From Acholeplasmataceae bacterium UBA2284 (GTDB taxonomy: Bacteria; Bacillota_I; Bacilli_A; Acholeplasmatales; Acholeplasmataceae), in contig DDWO01000021.1 of NCBI GenBank assembly GCA_002345705.1, positions 9,661-73,660 on the forward strand: DNA of 64,000 nucleotides, read 5' to 3'. Under the pieces are notes generated by a model. The model saw only the letters and a program-made list of their open reading frames with translations, searched no databases and was not told the DNA's origin. A program made the translations under genes and the position numbers. Shown here in pieces: positions 17,336-26,413 of the stretch; the first letter of the stretch is position 1, and each line of letters starts with the position of its first letter.

Positions 17336-18628
17336 ATGAAACACATCATCACCTTACTAAAAAACGAACTAAAGATAAGTACCAAATTCCCACTGATTGT
17401 ATCAGTGAGCGGTGGAATGGACTCCATGGCTCTTCTTTCCATGCTTATACAGTCAAGCTATGAAATCATCGTTGTGCATTTTAATCATTTAAAAAGAGAT
17501 GAGTCCATTATTGAAAAGGATTTAGTAGAATCCTATTGCAAAAAAAATGAGATTCCATTCCACTACTATACCATAAAAGTCACTGAAGGAAATTTCCATC
17601 ATCAAGCACATTTACTTAGAACTCATTATTTATGTGAGGTTGCTAGAATGTATAAGACACCTTATATATTAACTGCACATCACTTAGATGACTTATTTGA
17701 AAATATACTGATAAAGATCACTAGAGGCAGTAATCTACTTGGGTACGCAGGTATGCAAATCATGCATTCAGATGAAGAATTCACCTATATCAAACCATTA
17801 CTGTATACTGAAAAAAAGGATATTCAACATTATGTTTTATCCAATAGTATCCCTTATCTAGATGATTCGTCCAATGAAGCTAACTACTATTTGAGAAATA
17901 GATATCGTCATGCAGTTGTTCCTGTCATGAAACAAGAAAATGATCACTTACTGGATCAGGTCAAACAATATCATCATCAAGTCACAGCAGCATTTGAGTT
18001 CATTAGAAATACTACAAAATCTAAGATCAAAGAAAATATGATCATTCCAGTTGAGGAATTTAAAACATGGGATGAAGCAATAAAAGATGACTCAATCGCT
18101 TATTTAATTGAACATTATGAGTTAACACTTACTACAGAAATCATTCAGAAGATTAAGAAAATGATTTTATCAAAGAGACCAAATCCATCATTTAAATTGA
18201 ACAAGGATTATGCCTTTATAAAGACATATAAGGAAGCTTATATTAAGAGTGTGAAAGCCATTGAACAGGTAAAAATTGAGATTAAAGAAGGCAAGAATAA
18301 AATATTAAATATGGCTATTTTCACATTTTTAAATAAATCCAGTAGCAATACTGCGGATTTTAATAAATTATGTTATAATAAATTAGCATTTCCACTATGG
18401 CTTAGACATCGAGAAGATGGCGATTTATTGACATATGATTACGGTCACAAAAAATTGAAAAAACTTTTTATAGATCACAAGGTTCCAATGGAAGAACGCA
18501 ATAATCTTTGGGTATTAACCGATAACGATGGCAACATATTATGGGTAGAGAAATATTATCTCAATCAAACCCTTGGATATGATAACAATCTGTATTTTAA
18601 ATATGAAGAGGTAAAAAAGAATGCATAA
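17336..18628 (+). CDS. tilS: tRNA(Ile)-lysidine synthase
   Basis: Converts cytidine 34 of the AUA-reading isoleucine tRNA to lysidine, using ATP and lysine. Essential in most bacteria. The PP-loop SGGMDSMALL is near residues 26-35, followed by AHHLDDLFENILIKITRG. The C-terminal substrate-binding domain includes WLRHREDGDLL. 430 residues, normal. First gene of tilS-hpt-ftsH-rqcP; its end overlaps hpt by 8 bases. Confidence 0.94.
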   Translation: MKHIITLLKNELKISTKFPLIVSVSGGMDSMALLSMLIQSSYEIIVVHFNHLKRDESIIEKDLVESYCKKNEIPFHYYTIKVTEGNFHHQAHLLRTHYLCEVARMYKTPYILTAHHLDDLFENILIKITRGSNLLGYAGMQIMHSDEEFTYIKPLLYTEKKDIQHYVLSNSIPYLDDSSNEANYYLRNRYRHAVVPVMKQENDHLLDQVKQYHHQVTAAFEFIRNTTKSKIKENMIIPVEEFKTWDEAIKDDSIAYLIEHYELTLTTEIIQKIKKMILSKRPNPSFKLNKDYAFIKTYKEAYIKSVKAIEQVKIEIKEGKNKILNMAIFTFLNKSSSNTADFNKLCYNKLAFPLWLRHREDGDLLTYDYGHKKLKKLFIDHKVPMEERNNLWVLTDNDGNILWVEKYYLNQTLGYDNNLYFKYEEVKKNA

Positions 18629-19166
18629 CGATATTGCCGATATTCTAGTATCGGAAAAGGAAATTCAAGAAATATGTGTCAGACTTGGTAAACAAATCAC
18701 AGCTGATTATAAGGATAAACAACCAATATTTGTTGGACTTCTCAAGGGTTGTGTTCCTTTTATGTCCGATTTAGCTAGACAGGTTGATCTAAAATTTGAT
18801 ATGGCTTATATGTCAGTATCAAGTTATCACGGTGGAATTGCTTCTTCTGGTGATGTTAAGATTAAAATGGATTTAGATATTTCTGTTAAGGACAGAGATG
18901 TATTAATTGTTGAGGATATCGTCGATACTGCGAATACAATCGTAACGATTATTGAATTACTGAAGCACCGTGGTGCTAAATCTGTCAAGATGGCAACACT
19001 TTTAGATAAACCAGCAGGAAGACTTAGAGAATATCAACCAGAGTATGTGGGTAGAGTCATACCAAAGGAATTCGTTGTCGGCTACGGCTTAGATTACGAC
19101 GAATACTATAGAAATCTACCATATGTAGGCATCCTAAAGCCTGAAGTTTACGCAAAAAAATCCTAG
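18621..19166 (+). CDS. hpt: Hypoxanthine phosphoribosyltransferase
   Basis: Purine salvage: converts hypoxanthine or guanine plus PRPP to IMP or GMP. The PRPP-binding motif VLIVEDIVDTANT is near residues 95-107, and FVGLLKGCVPF gives the other loop. 181 residues, typical. The order tilS-hpt-ftsH is conserved in Firmicutes. The ribosome binding site lies inside tilS (GAAGAGGT). Confidence 0.94.
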   Translation: MHNDIADILVSEKEIQEICVRLGKQITADYKDKQPIFVGLLKGCVPFMSDLARQVDLKFDMAYMSVSSYHGGIASSGDVKIKMDLDISVKDRDVLIVEDIVDTANTIVTIIELLKHRGAKSVKMATLLDKPAGRLREYQPEYVGRVIPKEFVVGYGLDYDEYYRNLPYVGILKPEVYAKKS

Positions 19167-19179
19167 AGGGGTGTAAAGA

Positions 19180-21096
19180 ATGAATCAAAACCCAAATCAA
19201 AAAAAGAAAATCGAGTATAGAAAGAAGCCAGATTATCTAATCATGCTATTTACGCTGATTATCGTCATTGGTGTTTTTCTATTTTTAAGAGATGCGCTTG
19301 AAGGTGAAGTTGCTAACTTAAACATTACCGAAATGACACAGGCTGCTGAAGCTGGTCACATTCAAAAGATTGAGTACACACCAGTTGGTGGTGACAATAT
19401 CACCTTAGTCCAAATTACCGGTACATTTTACGCGAACAGCGGATCTGCAAATTTCTATGAAACTGTGAATTTTGAAGGTATCATGCCTTTAGAATATGCA
19501 CAGGATATCTTCTTAACTGTTGAAGCTGAGGGTGGTACCACTTCTATTAAAGCAAGATCAGGTGTAACCATTTGGACAGTTTTAATTAACTTAGTTCCAA
19601 TGATACTAGTTCTTGTTATCCTATTTATTATCTTTAGAAACGCAAACAATCAAAATTCCAAAGCATTTGATTTCGCTAAAAATAGAGCAAAATTGAATCG
19701 TGAAAAAACAATAACATTTAAAGATGTTGCTGGTATGGATGAAGAAAAACAAGAAATGGAAGAATTAATTGACTTCCTAAAGACTCCTAAAAAGTATGTA
19801 GATATGGGAGCTAGAATTCCTAAGGGTGTTCTTCTAGTCGGTTCTCCCGGTACTGGTAAAACATTACTAGCTAGAGCAGTATCCGGTGAAGCAAACGTTC
19901 CATTCTTCTCGATCTCAGGTTCTGACTTCGTAGAAATGTTTGTCGGTGTTGGTGCTTCTCGTGTACGTGACTTATTTAAGGTTGCTAAAGAAAACTCTCC
20001 ATGTATCATCTTTATCGATGAAATCGATGCTGTAGGTCGCCAACGTGGTGCAGGTCTCGGTGGTGGACATGATGAAAGAGAGCAAACATTAAACCAATTA
20101 CTAGTTGAAATGGATGGATTCACTACCAACATGGGTATTATCATTATGGCAGCGACTAACCGTCCTGACGTATTAGACCCAGCGCTTCTTAGACCAGGTC
20201 GTTTTGATAGACAGATAACAATCAGCCTACCTGACATCCGCGGTAGAGAAGCAATCCTTAGGGTTCATGCTAGAAATAAGAAAATTGATCCAAAGGTTAA
20301 ATTTAACGAGTTTGCTGCTAGAATCCCAGGATTCAGTGGAGCAGATATCGAAAATCTTTTAAATGAAGCAGCTCTTCTCGCAGCTAGAGATAATCGTACA
20401 ATGATTTCTGAAATTGATATGGATGAAGCAATTGACCGTGTCATGATGGGACCAGCTAAGAAGAGTAGAAAATATTCTGTATCTGAAAAGAAGACAGTCG
20501 CCTATCATGAAGCAGGACATGCAGTTATCGGAATTAAGCTTGAAGATGCTAACATCGTTCAAAAAGTAACAATTATTCCTCGTGGTAGAGCAGGTGGTTA
20601 TAACCTAATGACTCCACTTGAAGAAAAATTCCTAGAAACAAAGAGTTCACTTCTTGCAAGAATTATTAGTTATCTTGGTGGTAGAGTCGCTGAAGAAATC
20701 GTGTTTGATACCGTAACAACCGGTGCTTACAATGACTTCCAAATGGCAACTGCAATCGCAAGATCAATGGTTACCGAATATGGTATGTCAGATTTAGGAC
20801 CAGTTCAATACGAATCTGCTAGTGGTAATGTCTTTTTAGGAAGAGATTACTTCAAGGAAAAGAACTTCTCTGACCAGGTTGCTCATGAAATCGATAAAGA
20901 AGTACGACATATTATTACAACATGCTTCGAAAAAGCAAGAGACATTATTACAACCAATAGAGAATTACTAGATTTAATAGCTCATTACTTAGTTGAAGTT
21001 GAAACATTAACGAAGGCTGATATTGATGAAATCGTATCAACAGGAAAGCTTTCCTGGTGGAACGACAAAAAAGAGTTAGAGAACAATGCGGCTTGA
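19180..21096 (+). CDS. ftsH: ATP-dependent zinc metalloprotease FtsH
   Basis: Membrane protease for damaged or regulatory membrane proteins. 638 residues: two transmembrane segments (about 20-37 and 128-150) flank an extracellular domain. The AAA+ domain has Walker A GSPGTGKT near 222, IIFIDEIDAVG and the second region of homology NRPDVLDPALLRPGRFDR. The zinc site HEAGH is near 443. Ends with TGA, a stop codon here. Its last 11 bases overlap the rqcP start. Confidence 0.97.
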   Translation: MNQNPNQKKKIEYRKKPDYLIMLFTLIIVIGVFLFLRDALEGEVANLNITEMTQAAEAGHIQKIEYTPVGGDNITLVQITGTFYANSGSANFYETVNFEGIMPLEYAQDIFLTVEAEGGTTSIKARSGVTIWTVLINLVPMILVLVILFIIFRNANNQNSKAFDFAKNRAKLNREKTITFKDVAGMDEEKQEMEELIDFLKTPKKYVDMGARIPKGVLLVGSPGTGKTLLARAVSGEANVPFFSISGSDFVEMFVGVGASRVRDLFKVAKENSPCIIFIDEIDAVGRQRGAGLGGGHDEREQTLNQLLVEMDGFTTNMGIIIMAATNRPDVLDPALLRPGRFDRQITISLPDIRGREAILRVHARNKKIDPKVKFNEFAARIPGFSGADIENLLNEAALLAARDNRTMISEIDMDEAIDRVMMGPAKKSRKYSVSEKKTVAYHEAGHAVIGIKLEDANIVQKVTIIPRGRAGGYNLMTPLEEKFLETKSSLLARIISYLGGRVAEEIVFDTVTTGAYNDFQMATAIARSMVTEYGMSDLGPVQYESASGNVFLGRDYFKEKNFSDQVAHEIDKEVRHIITTCFEKARDIITTNRELLDLIAHYLVEVETLTKADIDEIVSTGKLSWWNDKKELENNAA

Positions 21097-21331
21097 TAAG
21101 TATTTAAAGGTTGCTCGTATTATTAAAAGACGCACCATCGCTAAAGAGGCTGCTGAAAAAGAAAAGGTTGAAATCAACGGTAAAATTGCTAAGCCATCTG
21201 CTACTGTTAAAGAAAATGATGTCTTAACACTTTACTTGGGATTAAAAATCATTAAGGTCAAAGTCACAAGCCTTGTTTTGAAAAAAGATGAGCTTATGTA
21301 TGAACTTTTAACGGAAGAAAAACGGCCATAA
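21086..21331 (+). CDS. rqcP: S4-domain RNA-binding protein RqcP (YabO)
   Basis: An 81-residue S4 domain protein: MRLDKYLKVARIIKRRTIAK, then VEINGKIAKPSATVKENDVL. It matches RqcP/YabO, which with RqcH adds alanine tails to nascent chains on stalled 50S subunits. The start overlaps the ftsH end (AATGCGGCTTGA), suggesting translational coupling. A terminator follows at once. The related Hsp15 family is the main alternative; size and context favour RqcP. Confidence 0.88.
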   Translation: MRLDKYLKVARIIKRRTIAKEAAEKEKVEINGKIAKPSATVKENDVLTLYLGLKIIKVKVTSLVLKKDELMYELLTEEKRP

Positions 21332-21350
21332 TATATTATTATGGCTTTTC
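21325..21350 (+). terminator. tilS-rqcP operon terminator
   Basis: GCCATAAT-ATATT-ATTATGGC followed by TTTTC; the stem begins in the last rqcP codons. Confidence 0.8.
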
Positions 21351-21353
21351 TTA

Positions 21354-21362
21354 TGATATAAT
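21354..21362 (+). promoter_or_regulatory. lysS promoter, extended -10
   Basis: TGATATAAT, a perfect extended -10 just after the terminator and 25 bases before the lysS ATG (21387). No clear -35. Confidence 0.55.
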
Positions 21363-21386
21363 ATCTTGGATTAGGAGGGTTATTTT

Positions 21387-22871
21387 ATGTATCCAGAAGA
21401 CTTAAAAGAACAACAAATCGTGCGTCGTGAGAAGGCACAAGAATTAAAAAATAAAGGTGTAGACCCTTTCGGTCATAAATATGACAGAACACATTCATCT
21501 AAGGATGTTTTTGATCAATTTGATGGATTCGATCATGATACACTAGAAACCATGCATAAGGAAGTATCTATTGCAGGTCGTATCATGCTAAAGCGTGGTC
21601 AAGGTAAAGCAGGCTTCATGAATCTACAAGATCGTGATGGACAAATTCAAGTCTATGTAAGATCTGACATGATTGGTGATAACATGTATGAAGTATTTAA
21701 ATCTGCAGATTTAGGAGATATCGTTGGTATCAAGGGTATCGTTTTTAGAACGAAAACCAATGAACTCACTATAAAAGCTACTGAGTTCACTCATTTAACA
21801 AAGGCACTTCGTCCACTACCAGACAAATTCCATGGCTTACAGGATAAGGAAGAGGCTAGACGTCGTCGTTATGTTGATTTAATCGTTAATGAAGAATCAA
21901 AGAGAGTTGCTCTACTTAGACCAAGAATTATTCGTGCAATCCAAAAATTCTTTGATGATAAAGGATTTATTGAAGTTGAAACTCCAGTATTACATTCAAT
22001 TTTAGGTGGAGCTGCAGCTAGACCATTCGTTACGCATCACAATACACTTGATATGGACTTTTATTTAAGAATAGCTACTGAATTACCATTAAAGAGATTA
22101 ATCGTTGGTGGCCTTGAAGCTGTTTATGAAATTGGAAGACTATTTAGAAACGAAGGAATGGATGCTAAGCATAATCCAGAATTTACAACGATCGAGGCTT
22201 ATCTTGCATATTCAGATATGGAAGGTATGATGGATTTAGTTGAAGAATGTTTATCTACTGTAACCTATGAAACACTTGGTACATTTACTGTAGATTTCAA
22301 TGGAACAACCATTGAAATGGGACGTCCTTGGAAGAGATGGCATATGGTTGATGCAGTTAAGGAATTATCGGGAGTAGACTTCTGGCAACCTTTAACACTC
22401 GATGAAGCGAAGGCGCATGCTAAGGCTCATAATATCCATGTTGAAAAGCATTTCAGCTATGGTCATATCGTTGAAGCGTTCTTTGAAAAATATTGTGAAG
22501 ATGTAATTATCCAACCAACAATGGTTTATGGACATCCAATTGAAATATCTCCACTTGCTAAGAAAAATGAAAAGGATCCAAGATTTACAGATCGCTTCGA
22601 ATTATTTATTAACAAGAGTGAATATGCAAATGCATTCTCTGAATTAAACGATCCAATCGATCAAAGAGAAAGATTTGAAAATCAGGTTAAAGAAAAAGCA
22701 TTAGGAAACGATGAAGCATCTGAAATGGATGTTGACTTCGTTGAATCTCTAGAATATGGTATGCCACCTACTGGTGGACTTGGTATTGGTATTGATAGAT
22801 TTGTTATGCTATTAACAAATACTCCAAATATTAGAGATGTTATCTTATTCCCACATTTAAAGCATCGTTAA
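21387..22871 (+). CDS. lysS: Lysyl-tRNA synthetase, class II
   Basis: Charges tRNA-Lys. 494 residues: N-terminal OB-fold anticodon-binding domain (VSIAGRIMLKRGQGKAGFMN), then the class II core with motif 2 (FRNEGMDAKHNPEFTTIEAY) and motif 3 (GLGIGIDRFVMLLT). Own promoter and terminator; AGGAGGG precedes the ATG. No T-box is seen in the short leader. Confidence 0.97.
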   Translation: MYPEDLKEQQIVRREKAQELKNKGVDPFGHKYDRTHSSKDVFDQFDGFDHDTLETMHKEVSIAGRIMLKRGQGKAGFMNLQDRDGQIQVYVRSDMIGDNMYEVFKSADLGDIVGIKGIVFRTKTNELTIKATEFTHLTKALRPLPDKFHGLQDKEEARRRRYVDLIVNEESKRVALLRPRIIRAIQKFFDDKGFIEVETPVLHSILGGAAARPFVTHHNTLDMDFYLRIATELPLKRLIVGGLEAVYEIGRLFRNEGMDAKHNPEFTTIEAYLAYSDMEGMMDLVEECLSTVTYETLGTFTVDFNGTTIEMGRPWKRWHMVDAVKELSGVDFWQPLTLDEAKAHAKAHNIHVEKHFSYGHIVEAFFEKYCEDVIIQPTMVYGHPIEISPLAKKNEKDPRFTDRFELFINKSEYANAFSELNDPIDQRERFENQVKEKALGNDEASEMDVDFVESLEYGMPPTGGLGIGIDRFVMLLTNTPNIRDVILFPHLKHR

Positions 22872-22877
22872 AAAGAC

Positions 22878-22908
22878 AAAGGAACCTATTCAATAAGGTT
22901 CCTTTTTT
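22878..22908 (+). terminator. lysS terminator
   Basis: AAAGGAACCT-(8)-AGGTTCCTTT followed by TTT. Confidence 0.88.
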
Positions 22909-22924
22909 GTTATTGATTTATCTA

Positions 22925-22952
22925 AAGAAAAAGTGTCCAGTTGGACACTTTA
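22925..22952 (-). terminator. Terminator of the 23-kb lipoprotein gene
   Basis: Minus strand AAAGTGTCCA-AC-TGGACACTTT followed by TTC. A ten-pair stem with a two-base loop sits just downstream of the lipoprotein stop. Confidence 0.85.
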
Positions 22953-22962
22953 TTACTTTTGA

Positions 22963-24012
22963 TTAATTATCAAATACACCTTCTCCTGGTTGATCTACGA
23001 TTTCATATGAGTCAAAATCAGTAGGGAATTTAGGAAGTTCTGCATTAATATCAATAATTAATGTCATATCAATATCAATATCTTCTTCCTCAGAAAGGAA
23101 TACTAATGAGATTGCTAGCTTAGTAACCTTATTTTCAGTAATTGAGATCACAAAATCAAATGAAAGTTCATCAACAACTCTATTGATTTCTGTTTTCGCT
23201 TCATTGACCATTTCGGTAATATCTGCTAAAGACATTTCTGGATCAACTTCTGCCATTACTGCAACTGCAACATCTAACATTGAATCTAAAATACCTTGTT
23301 TATTAATTGAGAATACGATACTATAAGTATTTCCATTCTTATATACCTTTAAGTTTGGAAGAGCATCCATAATTTCATCAAAGTCACCATTTTGAAGCAT
23401 ATCAAGATATTCTTGAGGAATAGGCATGATTTCACCGATTGCGTCTGGATCAGCCATGCTAAATGCTTCATCCCACATTGCTTGAGTTACTTGCTGTCTC
23501 ATTCTTTGTTTAAATACTGCTGATTCTTCGTCGCCATCCTCAACAGCTGTCATATCGACATTCATGTACATGTACTGATTGTAGAAATAGACACCAGCAT
23601 CACCGACAAGACTCATTTCACTAGAATAATTTCCCCAATATGATCCTGTTTCTTCATCCTTAGAATAGAAATCAATTGTCGCTTCTGCAAAGAGTTTTGA
23701 TTCATTGACCTGTTCACTTACTAGTGCATATAAGACTGCATCAATATCAAGTTTAACTTCATTATAAGTTGAATATGTTCCTTCTGCATATTCATCAATT
23801 GTATGAAAGTTTCCCTTTATACTAATTCTAATCGACTCACTATCAACGCTAGTGTAGTCAATATTTTCAAATAGAGCTACCATTTCTGATGCGCTTAATT
23901 CTACAGCATCTTTTTCACTAAATGTTGGGAATTCACCAATATCTGAACTATTACAAGCTGCGAGTCCGAATGTAACAAATAAACCAACCAAAAATAAAAC
24001 TATTTTTTTCAA
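22963..24012 (-). CDS. Surface lipoprotein of unknown function
   Basis: A 349-residue lipoprotein: MKKIVLFLVGLFVTFGLAAC with acylated Cys20. The chosen start is TTG at 24012, preceded by AGAGGTGA. The longer in-frame extension has no binding site and would bury the signal peptide. The mature part is acidic (many Asp/Glu, SEEEDIDIDM) and resembles the generic LolA/LppX-like extracytoplasmic folds in layout, but I recognise no family. Monocistronic, with promoter and terminator; divergent from an ABC transporter. Confidence 0.75.
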   Translation of the reverse strand: MKKIVLFLVGLFVTFGLAACNSSDIGEFPTFSEKDAVELSASEMVALFENIDYTSVDSESIRISIKGNFHTIDEYAEGTYSTYNEVKLDIDAVLYALVSEQVNESKLFAEATIDFYSKDEETGSYWGNYSSEMSLVGDAGVYFYNQYMYMNVDMTAVEDGDEESAVFKQRMRQQVTQAMWDEAFSMADPDAIGEIMPIPQEYLDMLQNGDFDEIMDALPNLKVYKNGNTYSIVFSINKQGILDSMLDVAVAVMAEVDPEMSLADITEMVNEAKTEINRVVDELSFDFVISITENKVTKLAISLVFLSEEEDIDIDMTLIIDINAELPKFPTDFDSYEIVDQPGEGVFDN

Positions 24013-24038
24013 AGGGTTCACCTCTTTCTTATATTCAT

Positions 24039-24067
24039 TATAATACTGTAATGTACAAAAGTAAACA
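24039..24067 (-). promoter_or_regulatory. Promoter of the 23-kb lipoprotein gene
   Basis: Minus strand TTTACT, 17 bases, TATAAT, about 30 bases before the TTG start. Good -10, moderate -35. Confidence 0.55.
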
Positions 24068-24080
24068 AATAGGCAAATGA

Positions 24081-24109
24081 TAGACTCTTTCTTCAATTCA
24101 ATATATAAT
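24081..24109 (+). promoter_or_regulatory. Promoter of the ABC transporter gene
   Basis: TAGACT (24081-24086), 17 bases, TATAAT (24104-24109), 25 bases before the ATG. Confidence 0.55.
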
Positions 24110-24134
24110 AAGATTAATACAAAAGGTGGCATAT

Positions 24135-26387
24135 ATGATTAAACTGTTAAATATCTCGAAGGAATACATAACTGAAGATGAAAAAGTTGTTGCCTTAAGT
24201 GGTATTCATTTAGATTTTGAATCTTCTGGGTTTGTGTCTATTGTAGGTCCCTCAGGATGTGGGAAAACTACGCTTTTAAATATGATTGGGGGATTAGATC
24301 ACGCGACAAGCGGAGATTTATTTTTCAATAATCAAAATACGAAATCCTATACTGATCATGAGTGGGATACCTATAGAAATCAAAAAATTGGTTTTGTTTT
24401 TCAACATTATTATTTAATTCCGCATTTAAGTATAATTCAAAACATAGCTCTTACTTTATCCATTGCTGGATATGAACAAAAAAATGCATTAGATAAAGCG
24501 AAGGAGATATTGATTGCTGTTGGCTTAAAGGATAAGCTCAATAAAAAACCAAATCAATTATCTGGTGGACAGCAACAAAGAGCATCTATTGCTAGAGCAT
24601 TAATCAATGACCCAAAAGTTATACTTGCAGATGAACCAACAGGATCACTCGATCATGAATCGAGCTTAGAAATCATGGAATTATTAAAGGATATTGCTAA
24701 GGATAGATTGGTTGTTATGGTTACTCATAACATTAAATTAGCTACCGATTATAGTAACCAAATTATTACTCTAGATAATGGAATACTTATTGATAAAAAA
24801 CTGAATATACCATCTCCTAAGAAGAATATCACTGAAACAAAAGAAGAAAAAACATCTAAGATGTCATTCATAACTTCCTTTAAGTTGAGCTTTCTAAATT
24901 TAATGAAGAGAAGATTTCGAACAATACTCACTTCTCTTGCTGCTAGTATTGGTGTCATCGGAATTACATTAGTGCTTGCTGTTGCGTTTGGATATAATAG
25001 GTTTGTTGAGGAAAGAAAAATAGAAACCTTAAATGCTTTCCCGATTCAAGTTGATAGAGTATCATTTGTAGTACCTCTATTTGATGAGTCGTATCGTCCC
25101 AATTTGGATGCTTTTTCTGATGATGAAATCGCGTATCCTAGAAATATACAATATGAGTTTCAAACAATTAACACACTAACTCCCGCATACTTTGAATATG
25201 TTAAAAATATGAATCCTGAAATTTATGAACATATTCATTTCAACTATAAGATTCAAAGTAATTTTATTATTGAAAACGATGGATCATTAGTCAATCCTGG
25301 AACCATTATTAAAGAGCTAGATGTGAGTGAATCCTATATCACAGAAAACTTTGAAATCATTAAAGGTAGAATGATAGAATCTAATTCGTTTGAAGCAATC
25401 ATCACCCTAGATAGATACAATAGACTATCAAAGGATATTGCAGAATCGCTTGGATTTAACGGCGATGATCCAATTAGCTTTGATGAACTTTTGGGTCTTA
25501 AGCTTAAATGGATTCCAAACAATCAGATGTATACCTTATCAGGAACGAATTATATAAAGAATTCAATTCAAGATGTTTATAATTTACAGGATGCTATTGA
25601 AGTTGAAATTGTAGGTATCATGCGTATTCAAGAAAAATTCAACATCGATTATCTTCGTACTGGTGTATTTTATAGTAATCATTTAGCCAGTCATATTATA
25701 GATGACTCTTCAAATTCTGAAATCGTTACAGCCCAAATAGCATCTAACACCAACGTTATTGATAATACCGTACTCACTCAAACAACAAAGGATACAGCGC
25801 TTAGAAATCTTGGTTACGCGACATATCCTTTAGCCTATGTATTCTACTCAAAAACATTTTCAGATAAAGATTTAATTATGGACTATTTAAAAGCTTATAA
25901 CAATACAGTATCAATCAACCAAGCAATTGAACCTCTAGATCTTGCTGGTATTGGATTAGCAACGATGAGAAGTGCTATCGATTCAGTAACAATAATTCTA
26001 ATTGTGTTCTCTGGTATCGCGCTACTTATATCTAATCTAATGATTGGAATAATGACCTATACTTCTGTTATTGAAAGAACTAAGGAAATAGGAATTTTAA
26101 GAAGCATTGGTGCAAGAAAAAACGATATCAAAAATATTTTCTATTCAGAAACTTTAATGATTGGAATATTTTCAGGAGCACTAGGGATCATACTATCCTA
26201 TCTCATCATTCCATTACTCAATATATTTTTGAAATCCATAACGATGATTGATCATCTTGCATATTTATTCTTCCCCTATGCACTTATCCTCGTATTAATC
26301 AATGTGATATTAACTAGCTTAAGTGGTATTATACCTGCAAGAATAGCATCAAATAAGGATCCAATTCTATGCTTAAGAAACGAATAG
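24135..26387 (+). CDS. ABC transporter, fused ATPase and FtsX-type permease
   Basis: A 750-residue fusion. The N-terminal ATPase (about 1-220) has GPSGCGKTT, LSGGQQQR and VILADEPTGSLD. One transmembrane segment near 265, a large extracytoplasmic domain (about 290-610) and three C-terminal segments of the FtsX/MacB permease follow. This is the type VII (mechanotransmission) layout. Start at ATG 24135 because AAAGGTGG ends 6 bases before it. Such proteins act in lipoprotein release, peptide/antibiotic export or bacitracin-type resistance; no partner gene is adjacent to decide. Confidence 0.9.
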   Translation: MIKLLNISKEYITEDEKVVALSGIHLDFESSGFVSIVGPSGCGKTTLLNMIGGLDHATSGDLFFNNQNTKSYTDHEWDTYRNQKIGFVFQHYYLIPHLSIIQNIALTLSIAGYEQKNALDKAKEILIAVGLKDKLNKKPNQLSGGQQQRASIARALINDPKVILADEPTGSLDHESSLEIMELLKDIAKDRLVVMVTHNIKLATDYSNQIITLDNGILIDKKLNIPSPKKNITETKEEKTSKMSFITSFKLSFLNLMKRRFRTILTSLAASIGVIGITLVLAVAFGYNRFVEERKIETLNAFPIQVDRVSFVVPLFDESYRPNLDAFSDDEIAYPRNIQYEFQTINTLTPAYFEYVKNMNPEIYEHIHFNYKIQSNFIIENDGSLVNPGTIIKELDVSESYITENFEIIKGRMIESNSFEAIITLDRYNRLSKDIAESLGFNGDDPISFDELLGLKLKWIPNNQMYTLSGTNYIKNSIQDVYNLQDAIEVEIVGIMRIQEKFNIDYLRTGVFYSNHLASHIIDDSSNSEIVTAQIASNTNVIDNTVLTQTTKDTALRNLGYATYPLAYVFYSKTFSDKDLIMDYLKAYNNTVSINQAIEPLDLAGIGLATMRSAIDSVTIILIVFSGIALLISNLMIGIMTYTSVIERTKEIGILRSIGARKNDIKNIFYSETLMIGIFSGALGIILSYLIIPLLNIFLKSITMIDHLAYLFFPYALILVLINVILTSLSGIIPARIASNKDPILCLRNE

Positions 26388-26413
26388 AGACTCTTGTCGA
26401 GTCTCTATTTTTT
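26383..26413. terminator. Terminator after the ABC transporter, possibly bidirectional
   Basis: AATAGAGACTC-TTGTC-GAGTCTCTATT followed by TTTT; includes the stop codon. The convergent aldehyde dehydrogenase gene ends inside the T-run. Confidence 0.88.

Noticed and set aside
19650..20237. 195-codon open frame antisense to ftsH
   Set aside because: Shadow of the ftsH codons; composition low-complexity, no ribosome site or promoter.
24013..24132. 40-residue N-terminal extension of the 23-kb lipoprotein
   Set aside because: It runs across the promoter and would displace the lipoprotein signal; TTG at 24012 has AGAGGTGA.
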